From: Marivita hallyeonensis
GTDB lineage: Bacteria; Pseudomonadota; Alphaproteobacteria; Rhodobacterales; Rhodobacteraceae
Length of the DNA: 64,000 nt
Direction: 5' to 3'
Assembly: GCF_900129875.1 (NCBI RefSeq)
Contig: NZ_FQXC01000003.1
Location: forward strand, 1-64,000
The notes under the pieces are model-generated. The model made no database searches and had not been told where the DNA came from. It worked only from the letters and a program-made list of their open reading frames with translations. Shown piece by piece: positions 17,282-25,757 of the stretch. The position numbers and the translations under genes are program-made. The first letter of the stretch is position 1; the number at the start of each line of letters is the position of its first letter.

Positions 17282-18196
17282 ATGTCCCCTGTGCGCGGCA
17301 TGGTGCTGAAGCTCAGCGCTGTCTTGCTTTTCGTCATCATGGCGTCGCTGATCAAGGCCAGCGCGGATGTGGTACCGCCGGGCGAGGCAGTTTTCTTCCG
17401 GTCATTCTTTGCCCTTCCCGTAATCCTCGGCTGGCTTGCCCTTCGGCACGAACTGGCGACGGGTCTGCGGACCAGAAACCCCATGGGTCATCTGTGGCGC
17501 GGCATGTTCGGGGTCAGCGCGATGGGCTGCGGCTTTGCGGCGCTTGGGCTTTTGCCACTGCCCGAAGTCACCGTTCTTGGGTACGCCGCGCCGATCCTGA
17601 CCGTGATTTTTGCCGCGATCCTGCTGGGCGAACGCATCCGGCTGATCCGGATTTCCGCTGTCATCATGGGGCTTGTCGGCGTGGTGATCGTGATGTTGCC
17701 GCAACTCGGGAACGAAGACCTAGGAACCGCGGCACGCTGGGGCGTGGGGCTGGTGCTGGCCTCGGCGACGCTGCGCGCGCTGGCACATGTGCACATTCGC
17801 AAGCTGGTCCAGCATGAAACCACCTCTGCCGTGGTATTCTACTTCGCCGTGACCGCATCCTGCTTTGCGCTGCTGACCGCACCCTTTGGATGGGTCGTAC
17901 CTGACCCCGTTACCGCGGCCCAACTCGTCGGTGCAGGGCTCGTCGGTGGGGTGGCGCAAATCCTTCTGACCTCTAGTTACCGCCACGCCGAAGCCGCGTT
18001 CCTCGCGCCTTTCGACTACGCATCGATCCTTTTCGCACTCGTGATCGGCTATACGATTTTCGATGAAATCCCCACGTCGCAGACGGTTATCGGCTCTGTG
18101 GTCATCATCGCCGCCGGTGTGCTCATCATCTGGCGCGAACGCCAGTTGGGCATGAAACGTGGACCCGCGCGGTCAAACCTCACACCGCAGGGCTGA
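17282..18196 (+). CDS. EamA/DMT family transporter
   Basis: The 304-aa protein has ten hydrophobic segments arranged as two EamA repeats of about 140 residues. The first ends around VIVMLPQLG and the second around VIIAAGVLIIWRERQ. Members export metabolites such as amino acids or riboflavin, and the substrate is not predictable here. The gene stands alone between the divergent peptidase and accD. Confidence 0.85.
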   Translation: MSPVRGMVLKLSAVLLFVIMASLIKASADVVPPGEAVFFRSFFALPVILGWLALRHELATGLRTRNPMGHLWRGMFGVSAMGCGFAALGLLPLPEVTVLGYAAPILTVIFAAILLGERIRLIRISAVIMGLVGVVIVMLPQLGNEDLGTAARWGVGLVLASATLRALAHVHIRKLVQHETTSAVVFYFAVTASCFALLTAPFGWVVPDPVTAAQLVGAGLVGGVAQILLTSSYRHAEAAFLAPFDYASILFALVIGYTIFDEIPTSQTVIGSVVIIAAGVLIIWRERQLGMKRGPARSNLTPQG

Positions 18197-18262
18197 TTGC
18201 ATTTCCCGCTGGTCAGGCTTAGATCACGAGCAGTCAAGACAGGGTGACGGGAGCCGCACTGC

Positions 18263-19201
18263 ATGAACTGGATCACCAACTACGTCCGTCCCCGGATCAA
18301 CTCGATCTTTTCCCGCCGCGAGATCCCGGAGAACCTCTGGGTCAAATGCGATGAATGCGGCACGATGCTCTTCCATCGCGAGATGTCGGACAATCTGAAC
18401 GTCTGCTCGAACTGTGGACACCACATGGTGATCACACCGAGAGAACGGTTTCACGGGCTGTTCGACGGTGGCATCTTCTCCGAGGTAGACGTCCCCGAAC
18501 CAGTCGCCGACCCGCTGCATTTCCGAGATCAGAAGAAATACCCAGACCGCCTGAAAGGCGCGCAGAAAGCCACCGGACAGAAAGAGGCGATGCTGGTTGC
18601 AACGGGTGAGATCGGCCGCACGCCAGTGGTCGCCGCCGCTCAGGATTTCGGCTTCATGGCCGGGTCCATGGGGATGTATGTCGGTAACGCGATCATCGCA
18701 GCGGCGCAAAAGGCGATTGAGCTCAAACGCCCGCTCATCCTATTCTCTGCCGCTGGCGGCGCGCGGATGCAGGAGGGCATCCTGAGCCTCATGCAGATGC
18801 CCCGCACCACCGTCGCCGTGCAAATGCTCAAGGAAGCCGGGCTGCCCTATATCGTGGTCCTGACCCATCCGACCACCGGTGGCGTCACCGCGTCCTACGC
18901 GATGCTGGGCGACATTCAGATCGCCGAACCCGGCGCGCTGATCTGTTTCGCTGGGCCACGCGTGATCGAACAGACGATCCGTGAAAAGCTGCCCGAAGGC
19001 TTCCAGCGCGCGGAATACCTGCTCGAACACGGGATGCTCGACCGAGTCACCGACCGCCGCAAGATGCGCGAGGAACTTGTGTCAATCGTGCGCATGCTGA
19101 TGCACCTGCCGCCACCCGTGGCCGGTGACCTGCCTGCTCCGGGCCCGACGGATACGGCACCTGCGACGCCCGAACAACCGGAGGCAGACAAGACAGCGTG
19201 A
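18263..19201 (+). CDS. accD: Acetyl-CoA carboxylase carboxyltransferase subunit beta
   Basis: The 312-aa protein carries the N-terminal zinc ribbon ([15 protein letters not shown]...VCSNCGHH, residues about 28-55) and a crotonase-like core with [11 protein letters not shown] and [13 protein letters not shown]. It transfers the carboxyl group from biotin to acetyl-CoA in the first step of fatty acid synthesis, together with AccA and the AccBC complex encoded elsewhere. It overlaps folC by four bases, the common accD-folC operon. Confidence 0.95.
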   Translation: MNWITNYVRPRINSIFSRREIPENLWVKCDECGTMLFHREMSDNLNVCSNCGHHMVITPRERFHGLFDGGIFSEVDVPEPVADPLHFRDQKKYPDRLKGAQKATGQKEAMLVATGEIGRTPVVAAAQDFGFMAGSMGMYVGNAIIAAAQKAIELKRPLILFSAAGGARMQEGILSLMQMPRTTVAVQMLKEAGLPYIVVLTHPTTGGVTASYAMLGDIQIAEPGALICFAGPRVIEQTIREKLPEGFQRAEYLLEHGMLDRVTDRRKMREELVSIVRMLMHLPPPVAGDLPAPGPTDTAPATPEQPEADKTA

Positions 19202-20475
19202 CCAAAACCGTTGGTTCCGACGTCATCCTGAACCGGATGATGGCGCTTCATCCCAAGATCATCGATCTGACGCTCGACCGCGTGTGGAACTTGCTTGCCG
19301 CACTGGACCACCCCGAGAAACAGTTGCCACCCGTCATCCACATCGCCGGCACCAACGGCAAGGGATCGACCCAGGCCATGATCCGCGCCGGACTGGAAGC
19401 GGCGGGTCACAGCGTTCACGCCTACACTTCTCCGCACCTTGCTCGGTTTCACGAACGCATCCGGCTTGCAGGCACGCTCATTACAGAAGCGCACCTGACC
19501 GAGGTCCTGGACGAATGCTACGCCGCCAATGACGGTGCCAACATCACCTATTTCGAAATCACCACCTGCGCCGCGCTTCTGGCCTTCGCAAGAACACCGG
19601 CGGACTACACACTGCTCGAGGTCGGTCTGGGCGGACGGTTGGATGCCACCAATGTCATTGAGACCCCAGCCCTGACCGTCATCACGCCCGTGTCGATGGA
19701 TCATGAATCGTACCTCGGCGATACGATTGCCAAGATCGCCGGCGAAAAGGCAGGGATCATCAAACGCGGTGTGCCCTGCATTGTCGGGGCGCAGCAGCCC
19801 GACGCGCTGGATGTCATCGAAGACCGCGCCGCCCGCCTGGGCGCTCCACTTCTGGCGTATGGGCAGCAGTGGCATGTCGGCGAAGAGCGTGGGCGCCTTA
19901 TCTATCAGGACGATTTCGGCCTGCTGGATTTGGACCTGCCGAACCTTCCCGGGGCGCATCAGATCGAGAACGCGGGCATGGCGTTGGCCGCGCTCCGGCA
20001 CCTCGCCATGCCAGAGACCGCCTTCGACGGGGCGGTTACGCGCGCAGAATGGCCCGCCCGCATGCAGCACCTACAGAACACATCGCTCAACGCGCTGGCC
20101 CCGGATGCGGATCTCTGGCTGGACGGTGGCCACAATCCGGCCGCCGGTCAGGCGCTGGCCAAACACCTCAAGTCACTGCCCAAGCGGCCGACCGTCCTGA
20201 TCTGCGGAATGCTGAACACCAAGGATGTGCGCGGCTACCTCGCGCCATTGGCCGAAACCGCGGACGGGCTGATCGCCGTGTCGATCCCGGGAGAGACTGC
20301 GACGCTGTCCGCAGCCGATACTGCCAAGGCAGCGTCAGACGTCGGCATGACGGCAGGGACTGCCGACACAGTGGAAGACGCCTTGCGCGATATCGCGGTC
20401 ACTGCTCCGCAAGCGCGCGTATTGATTTGCGGATCGCTGTATCTCGCGGGACATGTGTTGCGCACGATCACCTGA
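19198..20475 (+). CDS. folC: Dihydrofolate synthase/folylpolyglutamate synthase
   Basis: The 425-aa Mur-ligase-like enzyme adds glutamate to dihydropteroate and folates. It shows the P-loop [13 protein letters not shown] (about residue 50), the folate-binding [13 protein letters not shown], and the ligase motif [13 protein letters not shown] near residue 310. Its GTG start overlaps the accD stop by four bases. Confidence 0.95.
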   Translation: MTKTVGSDVILNRMMALHPKIIDLTLDRVWNLLAALDHPEKQLPPVIHIAGTNGKGSTQAMIRAGLEAAGHSVHAYTSPHLARFHERIRLAGTLITEAHLTEVLDECYAANDGANITYFEITTCAALLAFARTPADYTLLEVGLGGRLDATNVIETPALTVITPVSMDHESYLGDTIAKIAGEKAGIIKRGVPCIVGAQQPDALDVIEDRAARLGAPLLAYGQQWHVGEERGRLIYQDDFGLLDLDLPNLPGAHQIENAGMALAALRHLAMPETAFDGAVTRAEWPARMQHLQNTSLNALAPDADLWLDGGHNPAAGQALAKHLKSLPKRPTVLICGMLNTKDVRGYLAPLAETADGLIAVSIPGETATLSAADTAKAASDVGMTAGTADTVEDALRDIAVTAPQARVLICGSLYLAGHVLRTIT

Positions 20476-20501
20476 GACAGCCTAGAACGCAGCGCTTTAT
20501 A

Positions 20502-20531
20502 TTGACGAAAACCCAGCAGGCCGCCTATATA
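20502..20531 (+). promoter_or_regulatory. Sigma-70-like promoter for the rhodanese-LysM pair
   Basis: TTGACG (20502-20507) and TATATA (20526-20531) are separated by 18 bases in the folC-rhodanese spacer, 40 bases before the next start codon. This is one of the clearer promoter-like pairs in the window. Confidence 0.5.
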
Positions 20532-20570
20532 TCGCGGTCATAAAGAGCAGTATCCGCTCAAGCGGAACAA

Positions 20571-21167
20571 ATGGGTGAACGCATGGTGCCAGTTTTTCGC
20601 GCAGTCGGTTTGACTGTGGCTCTCGCAGGGAGTCCGCTTTTTGCGCAGTCTTCCGCTATCACCGAAACGGCCCGCAGCTTTTCGTTCACCATGAACGGCA
20701 CCGAGATGACGATCTCGCGCCAGGGACCTACCTGCCCGGGATCCTGCATCCAGCCGATGCAGGTCGCGCCGGGTGTTCGCACCTTGGGTGAGCTTGAAGT
20801 CATCGCGTTCCTGCAAAGCACGGTCGAAGCGGGAAGTGGTCTGCTAATCGACGTCAGGATGCCCGGCACCTTCATGTCCGGGTCGCTGCCCGGTGCGGTC
20901 AATGTCCCCGTCGCGACGTTTTCCACAGACAACCCGTACCGCGATGATCTTCTGTCGGCATTGGGCGCCGAGACCTCAGGCAACACGCGCAGTTTCTCCA
21001 ACGCGTTCACCCTTCTGGTGTTCGGCGAAGGGGCAGATGACCGCTCCGCAACGGACGCCATTACGGGCCTCTTGGACGCCGGATATCCGGAAAACAAAAT
21101 CCTGTATTACCGTGGCGGTACGGCGGACTGGACAAGGCTTGGCCTGAACTTGTCGGTGGGCCAGTGA
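20571..21167 (+). CDS. Periplasmic rhodanese-like protein lacking the catalytic cysteine
   Basis: The 198-aa protein has a signal peptide (to about residue 26, PLFAQ) and a rhodanese-like fold (LLIDVRMPGTFMSGSLPGAVNVPV, later ILYYRGGTADW). The position of the usual CRxGxR active-site loop reads VFGEGADDRS, with no cysteine, so sulphurtransferase activity is unlikely. A CPGSC motif near residue 55 is the only cysteine pair and could be redox active. It overlaps the LysM gene by four bases, so both probably act together at the cell envelope. Confidence 0.75.
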   Translation: MGERMVPVFRAVGLTVALAGSPLFAQSSAITETARSFSFTMNGTEMTISRQGPTCPGSCIQPMQVAPGVRTLGELEVIAFLQSTVEAGSGLLIDVRMPGTFMSGSLPGAVNVPVATFSTDNPYRDDLLSALGAETSGNTRSFSNAFTLLVFGEGADDRSATDAITGLLDAGYPENKILYYRGGTADWTRLGLNLSVGQ

Positions 21168-21775
21168 TGCAAAGGACGACCGGTCTGATCCGGATGGGGC
21201 TCATGGGCGCAGCCTTTATCGCGTTGACCATCGTGCTGATCGTGTTTCAGCCGGGGTCGCCGCGAAAGGCTGCGGTCACGCCCGTTCCTGAGTCGAGCGT
21301 CACGCGCGTCGCCCCGGCGATGGACAACCTCGCGGCCCCGTCGATGGAGGATGTCGGTCAAAAACCTCCGGCCATCGCCACCGATCCGGTGCGCGCCGGT
21401 GATGGCTCTGGTGTCGCGATCGTACACGCTGAACCAAGCTCGGTCCGTGACCTGACCTTCGGCGCAATCTCGAACCTCAAATCCGCAACCACCGGCGAGG
21501 CGCCCGCCCCCGGTGAGCCTGGAAGCTTTCTGCACAGCGTTGTGCAGCGCAGTCTGACCGCCACCGCGTCGACCCCCACGGGGGAGACGGTCGCACCGCG
21601 CCAGTTCAGAACGGCAAGCTATTTCGTCCGCCCCGGTGACACGCTCATCAGCATCGCCCAAGAGGTCTACGGTAATCCCGAGATGGCATCGGCCCTGTTC
21701 GAGACCAACACCGATATCTTGCCTGACCCGGATATGTTGCGTGCCGGAATGGTCTTGAGCCTTCCCGACCCTTAA
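21164..21775 (+). CDS. Membrane-anchored LysM domain protein
   Basis: The 203-aa protein has a single N-terminal membrane segment (GLMGAAFIALTIVLIVF), a Pro/Ala-rich periplasmic stretch, and a C-terminal LysM domain (SYFVRPGDTLISIAQEVYGNPEMASALFETN...LRAGMVLSLP). LysM domains bind N-acetylglucosamine in peptidoglycan. GTG 21164 overlaps the rhodanese-like stop by four bases, and the adjacent ATG 21167 is equally possible. Confidence 0.8.
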   Translation: MMQRTTGLIRMGLMGAAFIALTIVLIVFQPGSPRKAAVTPVPESSVTRVAPAMDNLAAPSMEDVGQKPPAIATDPVRAGDGSGVAIVHAEPSSVRDLTFGAISNLKSATTGEAPAPGEPGSFLHSVVQRSLTATASTPTGETVAPRQFRTASYFVRPGDTLISIAQEVYGNPEMASALFETNTDILPDPDMLRAGMVLSLPDP

Positions 21776-22136
21776 ACCACCACCTGTAGATAGTTTCGCA
21801 AATTGTGCGAAATTTGAAACTTTGCTCACCTAAATGTTGACCGGTGCGAATCACTGTGGCACAACACGTTCAGAACTCGTGACACGCCGGAAAGGCTGCA
21901 CGACTGGGGGATAGCATCGGTGACAATCTGGACGTCAGAAGACAAGGTCAGGGTCGATTTCGACCAGCCTTGCAATGGCTTACACTCCACTCGATATGCG
22001 TCGCCCTCACGGACGAACCTCGGGCGCACCCTCGCGCCACCGACGTAAGGTAAAGCAAGGACCTGAACACAGGCGAGAAATATCGAGCAGCCTAAGAGGT
22101 CCTACGGGACCTCTTTTTTTGTGGCGCGACCGGCGC
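21776..22136 (+). ncRNA. 361-base gap: candidate small RNA ending in a strong terminator
   Basis: No gene is supported in this gap, the longest in the window. It holds an inverted repeat TTTCGCA-AATTG-TGCGAAA (21794-21812) and an imperfect hairpin (CAAGG 21943-21947 pairs with CCTTG 21968-21972, with an inner GGTCG/CGACC stem). A perfect terminator lies at 22095-22120. The plus-strand terminator is 320 bases from the nearest plus-strand stop, so either the LysM mRNA has a very long 3' end or an independent RNA is made. Short open frames on both strands here have no recognisable features. Confidence 0.4.
22095..22120 (+). terminator. Strong rho-independent terminator
   Basis: AGAGGTCC-TACG-GGACCTCT forms an 8-bp perfect stem with a tetraloop and is followed by TTTTTT. 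It ends plus-strand transcription just before the convergent zapE gene. Confidence 0.9.
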
Positions 22137-23195
22137 TTACACCTCGCCCCAATCCGCGGCCTGCATCTCGCGTAGCCGGCTGGCGGTGCGTTCGAATTCG
22201 AAGGTCCCGGTGCCTTCGACATAAAGCATCTCGGGTTCCGCGGCGGCGGACACGATCAGACGGACCTTGGCTTCGTAAAGCGCGTCGATCAGAGTGACAA
22301 AGCGTTTGGCCTCATTGAAGTTGGAACGGCTGAGGCGCGGAATATCCTCGATGATCAGAACTCGCACGGCATCGGCAAGCGCGAGGTAATCCGCCGGGCC
22401 AAGCATCTTGCCGCACAGATCGTAGAATTTCACCCGCGCGACACCATTGTGGAAACGCGGTAATTCAACCTCACGCCCCTGTACAAAGAGCGTCAGGCTG
22501 TCCTGCTGGCCATGGGTCAGTTCTTCCCAGATGCGATTGATCTCAGTCTTCGCGGCTGCATCGTTCGGCGCGAAATACACTTGCGCACCGGACAGACGAT
22601 CCTGCCGATAATCGGTGGGCGACGCCAGTTCCTGCACCACCATCCGGGTCTTCAGCATGTCAATGAAAGGCAGGAAGATCTGACGATTGAGACCGTCTTT
22701 GTAAAGATCATCCGGCACACGGTTAGACGTTGTCACGACCACCACGCCCGCAGCGAACAGTTGTTCAAACAGTCGCCCGACAATCATTGCATCAGTAATA
22801 TCGGTGATCTGCATCTCGTCGAAGGCCAGCAAGCGGACACTGTCCGACACCGACTTTGCCACCGGTTTGATCGCGTCCTCGACCCCGCGCTGACGGGCGG
22901 CGTGAATGGCGGCGTGGATCTCTTGCATGAAGGCATGGAAATGCACCCGCCGCGCCGGGGCGTTCAGACTTTCGACAAAGAGGTCCATCAGCATCGACTT
23001 GCCGCGGCCCACCCCGCCCCAAAGGTAAAGCCCTTTGGGCGGTTCCGGCGCCTTGCGGAAAAGCCCCTTCTTCACCGGCTGCGCTATCGCTGCGCGGATT
23101 CGCTCGAATTCCGGTAGCACGGCTTCCTGAGCCGTGTCGTGGGTCAAACGGCCATCTGCGATACGCGCGGCATAGATCTCGGGCAAGGTCGTCAT
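22137..23195 (-). CDS. zapE: Cell division protein ZapE (AFG1-like ATPase)
   Basis: The 352-aa P-loop ATPase shows Walker A LWGGVGRGKSMLMDLF (about residue 58), Walker B LLAFDEMQITDITDAM and sensor VVTTSNRVPDDLY. In Escherichia coli, ZapE acts at the constricting Z ring under some stresses. The length fits bacterial members. It sits next to the DUF2794 gene, which I recall as a common alphaproteobacterial arrangement. Confidence 0.9.
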   Translation of the reverse strand: MTTLPEIYAARIADGRLTHDTAQEAVLPEFERIRAAIAQPVKKGLFRKAPEPPKGLYLWGGVGRGKSMLMDLFVESLNAPARRVHFHAFMQEIHAAIHAARQRGVEDAIKPVAKSVSDSVRLLAFDEMQITDITDAMIVGRLFEQLFAAGVVVVTTSNRVPDDLYKDGLNRQIFLPFIDMLKTRMVVQELASPTDYRQDRLSGAQVYFAPNDAAAKTEINRIWEELTHGQQDSLTLFVQGREVELPRFHNGVARVKFYDLCGKMLGPADYLALADAVRVLIIEDIPRLSRSNFNEAKRFVTLIDALYEAKVRLIVSAAAEPEMLYVEGTGTFEFERTASRLREMQAADWGEV

Positions 23196-23235
23196 TCCCG
23201 CCGATTAGCCTGTCTTTTCGGAATTGTGGAGAGGT

Positions 23236-23577
23236 CTATTCGACCGCGCGGATCAATTTGCGCTCCAAAACGCGCAGAACGGTTTTGAGGTCATGCCCAC
23301 GCTTCAGGATCTGCCCGTCCATCCCGATCACCGCGTACTGACCTTGACGGCTCCGCAGCTTGGGGCGCTTTTCGATCCGGTAAAGCGGGTGCTCCGCTGT
23401 CCGGCGAAAGACCGAGAACACGGCCACGTCGCGCAAGGTGGAAATGCCGTAATCCCGCCATTCGCCCGCAGACACCATGCGGCCGTAAAGCGACAGGATC
23501 ACACTCAGTTCCGTTCGGTGGAAGGCCACCTGCTCCGGGGCTGAGAAGGGTTTCGGGAACGGTGTGAGACTGTTCAT
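23236..23577 (-). CDS. DUF2794 family protein
   Basis: The 113-aa protein is strongly patterned (FHRTELSVILSLYGRMVSAG, then WRDYGISTLRDVAVFSVFRR), which matches DUF2794 as I recall it from alphaproteobacteria. No function is known. It lies directly upstream of zapE on the same strand, 40 bases apart, and probably shares its transcript. Confidence 0.8.
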   Translation of the reverse strand: MNSLTPFPKPFSAPEQVAFHRTELSVILSLYGRMVSAGEWRDYGISTLRDVAVFSVFRRTAEHPLYRIEKRPKLRSRQGQYAVIGMDGQILKRGHDLKTVLRVLERKLIRAVE

Positions 23578-23667
23578 ATGTTATGATGTGTGCAGGGCTC
23601 AGGGTAAATCAAGCGTTTTGACGGAGGTCTGGTTTCAGAGTGGTAAATAGGTCCGGATTGGCCCTTT

Positions 23668-23685
23668 TGTTTCGCGCGCGAAACA
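23668..23685. promoter_or_regulatory. Perfect 18-bp palindrome in the DUF2794 upstream region
   Basis: TGTTTCGCGCGCGAAACA is a perfect palindrome. It lies 91 bases upstream of the DUF2794 start (minus strand) and 93 bases beyond the monooxygenase stop. It could be a regulator binding site for the DUF2794-zapE unit. The rest of this 200-base spacer shows nothing I can name. Confidence 0.5.
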
Positions 23686-23777
23686 TTGGGGAAACCTGGC
23701 TGACCTACTTTGCCCGTGGGTTTGTTCCATCTTGATGCAAGACCTTTCAAAGCGTCCACCACGGTCGACGTCACACG

Positions 23778-25652
23778 TCAAACCGCAGTGAAAACCTCAC
23801 CGAAGAAATCACTGATCTCATCTGTTGCATCCATCGGCAGGACCTGCGCAACGAATTGGTCGGGCCGGATAATCACCACCGCCCCGCGCTCTCGTTCAAT
23901 TCCGCGAAGATCGAAGATATCGGGCCCGCCTTCTGCCGGGCAAAACGCCTTCTCATAGTCTGTCAGACCAAGAGCCCCCTTGGTCGGCAGCAACAGAGCG
24001 GGAAGACCGCCCAAATTCATCTCGCGATGCGGCTGCTGAAACACTGCGCGCACGTCGACCACGCTGTCGATATTGGCCGCTGGCGGCGTAACACGCCGCA
24101 CCGGTCCTGACGCGCTCGCAAGGAAAGCGCAGAGCATTGCAATTGGTCCGTCGGGCTGCCCAATGTCTCCTGCGTTGGCGAACAGGAACATGCGCCACCG
24201 GCCGTCCGCCTTGAGCACGTGCCCCAACTGCATGGGCTTGGCATCCGCAAGGCGGGCGACCAGGGCCGAGTGAAAGCGTTTGCCGACGATGAGGCCTTTG
24301 GCAAGTGCTTGGTGCTGCGGCACACCAGTGATCAGGGACGGTGCATAGCAGGTCTCCACTCCGGCGGTGTACCGTCCGTGTTTCTGGAAATACTTCTGAA
24401 AGAGTTCTGCTTCGGCGGCGTTTTTCGGTTTCGCACTGAACAAGCGGGCCATGTCCTTGTCGAAATCGATCAGCTCCTGAGCCTTGGCGCGGCGCTCTTC
24501 GGAATACGTGTCGAGCAGCAAGGGAACCGCTGTGCCGCGCAAAACGGCAGCTAGTTTCCAGCCAAGATTGAACGCATCCGCCATCGAGACATTCATGCCC
24601 TGACCGGCTTTCGGGCTGTGCGTGTGACACGCATCTCCGGCAATGAAGAGGCGTGGATGTTTGGTGCCTCTCTCAGTCTCGGACACATCGTCGAACGCGT
24701 CGCAAACGCGCTGCCCGATTTCATAGGCAGACCACCACGCCACTTCCGCCACGTCGAACGTGTGGGGCGACAGGATCTCTTGCGCTTTTGCGATCAACAG
24801 TTCGGGCGTGACCTGTCGATCGGCTGCGCGTTCGCCGTCTTCAAGTTCGTCCAGTTCGATATAGAGCCGCACCATGTACCCGCCTTCGCGCGGAATGATC
24901 AGGACGCTCCCGGCGCTTGCGGATTGGATTGCGCATTTCAGCCGGATATCGGGGAAATCCGTGCGTGGCAGGACATCCATGACGCCCCAAAGTTGCCGGG
25001 CAGATTCGCCCTTCAATGCATGCCCCATCGCGGTGCGCACACGGCTGCGCGCGCCATCGCATCCCACAACATAGCGCGCATGGATCGTCTCGGTTTTCCC
25101 GTCCTCGTCGTGACAGGAAAATTCTGCGGTGACCGGAAAATCCGGATCATCGGTGCGCACCACGGACAGAAGTTCGCGGTTGTAGCACGGCGCGAGGCGT
25201 CGCGGGGACTTGCGCATGATATCAAGGTAGAAATCGTGGATGCGCGCCTGGCTCAGGATGATGTGCGGCATCTCGGACAGATCGTCTTCGACATCCTTGA
25301 TACGATCCGCGCGGACAAGCGGAGAACCATCGTCACCGGGTCGCCAAAACGTCACTTCGTTGACCCAATATCCCTCTTTGACGACCTTTTCGGCAAATCC
25401 GAATGCCTCGAACATTTCGACGGATCGGCACGCAATCCCGTCCGCTTGTCCAACCTCAAGGGGTCCTGGCTTTCTTTCGGCGATGCGAACGGTGATGTCG
25501 GGAAACGCGGAAAGCTGGGCGGCGAGGGTCAGACCGGCAGGTCCGCATCCGACAATCAGAACGTCAACCTTATCAGGTTGCGCGTCACCACCTTCGAGTG
25601 CGGGGTGAAGCGACGGGTCGCCTGGCCGAAAGCCCTCTTCGTGGTACTGCAT
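23778..25652 (-). CDS. FAD-dependent aromatic hydroxylase (phenol 2-/3-hydroxybenzoate 4-monooxygenase type)
   Basis: The 624-aa class A flavoprotein monooxygenase shows VDVLIVGCGPAGLTLAAQLS (FAD fold, about residue 30), the DG motif YVVGCDGARSRVR, and the second FAD motif LFIAGDACHTHSPKAGQGMNVSMADAFNLGWKL. A C-terminal thioredoxin-like domain follows, as in phenol hydroxylase and MobA. The length fits 3-hydroxybenzoate 4-monooxygenase (about 640 aa). ATG 25652 follows GGCGAGG. No other aromatic catabolism gene lies nearby, so the substrate is uncertain. Confidence 0.8.
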   Translation of the reverse strand: MQYHEEGFRPGDPSLHPALEGGDAQPDKVDVLIVGCGPAGLTLAAQLSAFPDITVRIAERKPGPLEVGQADGIACRSVEMFEAFGFAEKVVKEGYWVNEVTFWRPGDDGSPLVRADRIKDVEDDLSEMPHIILSQARIHDFYLDIMRKSPRRLAPCYNRELLSVVRTDDPDFPVTAEFSCHDEDGKTETIHARYVVGCDGARSRVRTAMGHALKGESARQLWGVMDVLPRTDFPDIRLKCAIQSASAGSVLIIPREGGYMVRLYIELDELEDGERAADRQVTPELLIAKAQEILSPHTFDVAEVAWWSAYEIGQRVCDAFDDVSETERGTKHPRLFIAGDACHTHSPKAGQGMNVSMADAFNLGWKLAAVLRGTAVPLLLDTYSEERRAKAQELIDFDKDMARLFSAKPKNAAEAELFQKYFQKHGRYTAGVETCYAPSLITGVPQHQALAKGLIVGKRFHSALVARLADAKPMQLGHVLKADGRWRMFLFANAGDIGQPDGPIAMLCAFLASASGPVRRVTPPAANIDSVVDVRAVFQQPHREMNLGGLPALLLPTKGALGLTDYEKAFCPAEGGPDIFDLRGIERERGAVVIIRPDQFVAQVLPMDATDEISDFFGEVFTAV

Positions 25653-25757
25653 CGTGACCTCGCCTATCAGGTTGCAGGTCGACACTACTTGGCGCGATGG
25701 CCGCTTTGAAGTGTAAGTGTGTTTGATGGCGGGAGGGTTCGACTGCTGCCTGGCGTG

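Noticed and set aside
21943-21972. GGTCAGG followed by a hairpin, resembling part of signal recognition particle RNA
   Set aside because: The conserved GGAAG tetraloop region and the matching 3' strand are missing, and the hairpin loop differs.
9063-23685. A shared regulator for the TTTCG...CGAAA palindromes at 9063, 21794 and 23668
   Set aside because: The half-site spacings differ (0, 9 and 4 bases between TTTCG and CGAAA), which a single dimeric regulator would not tolerate.
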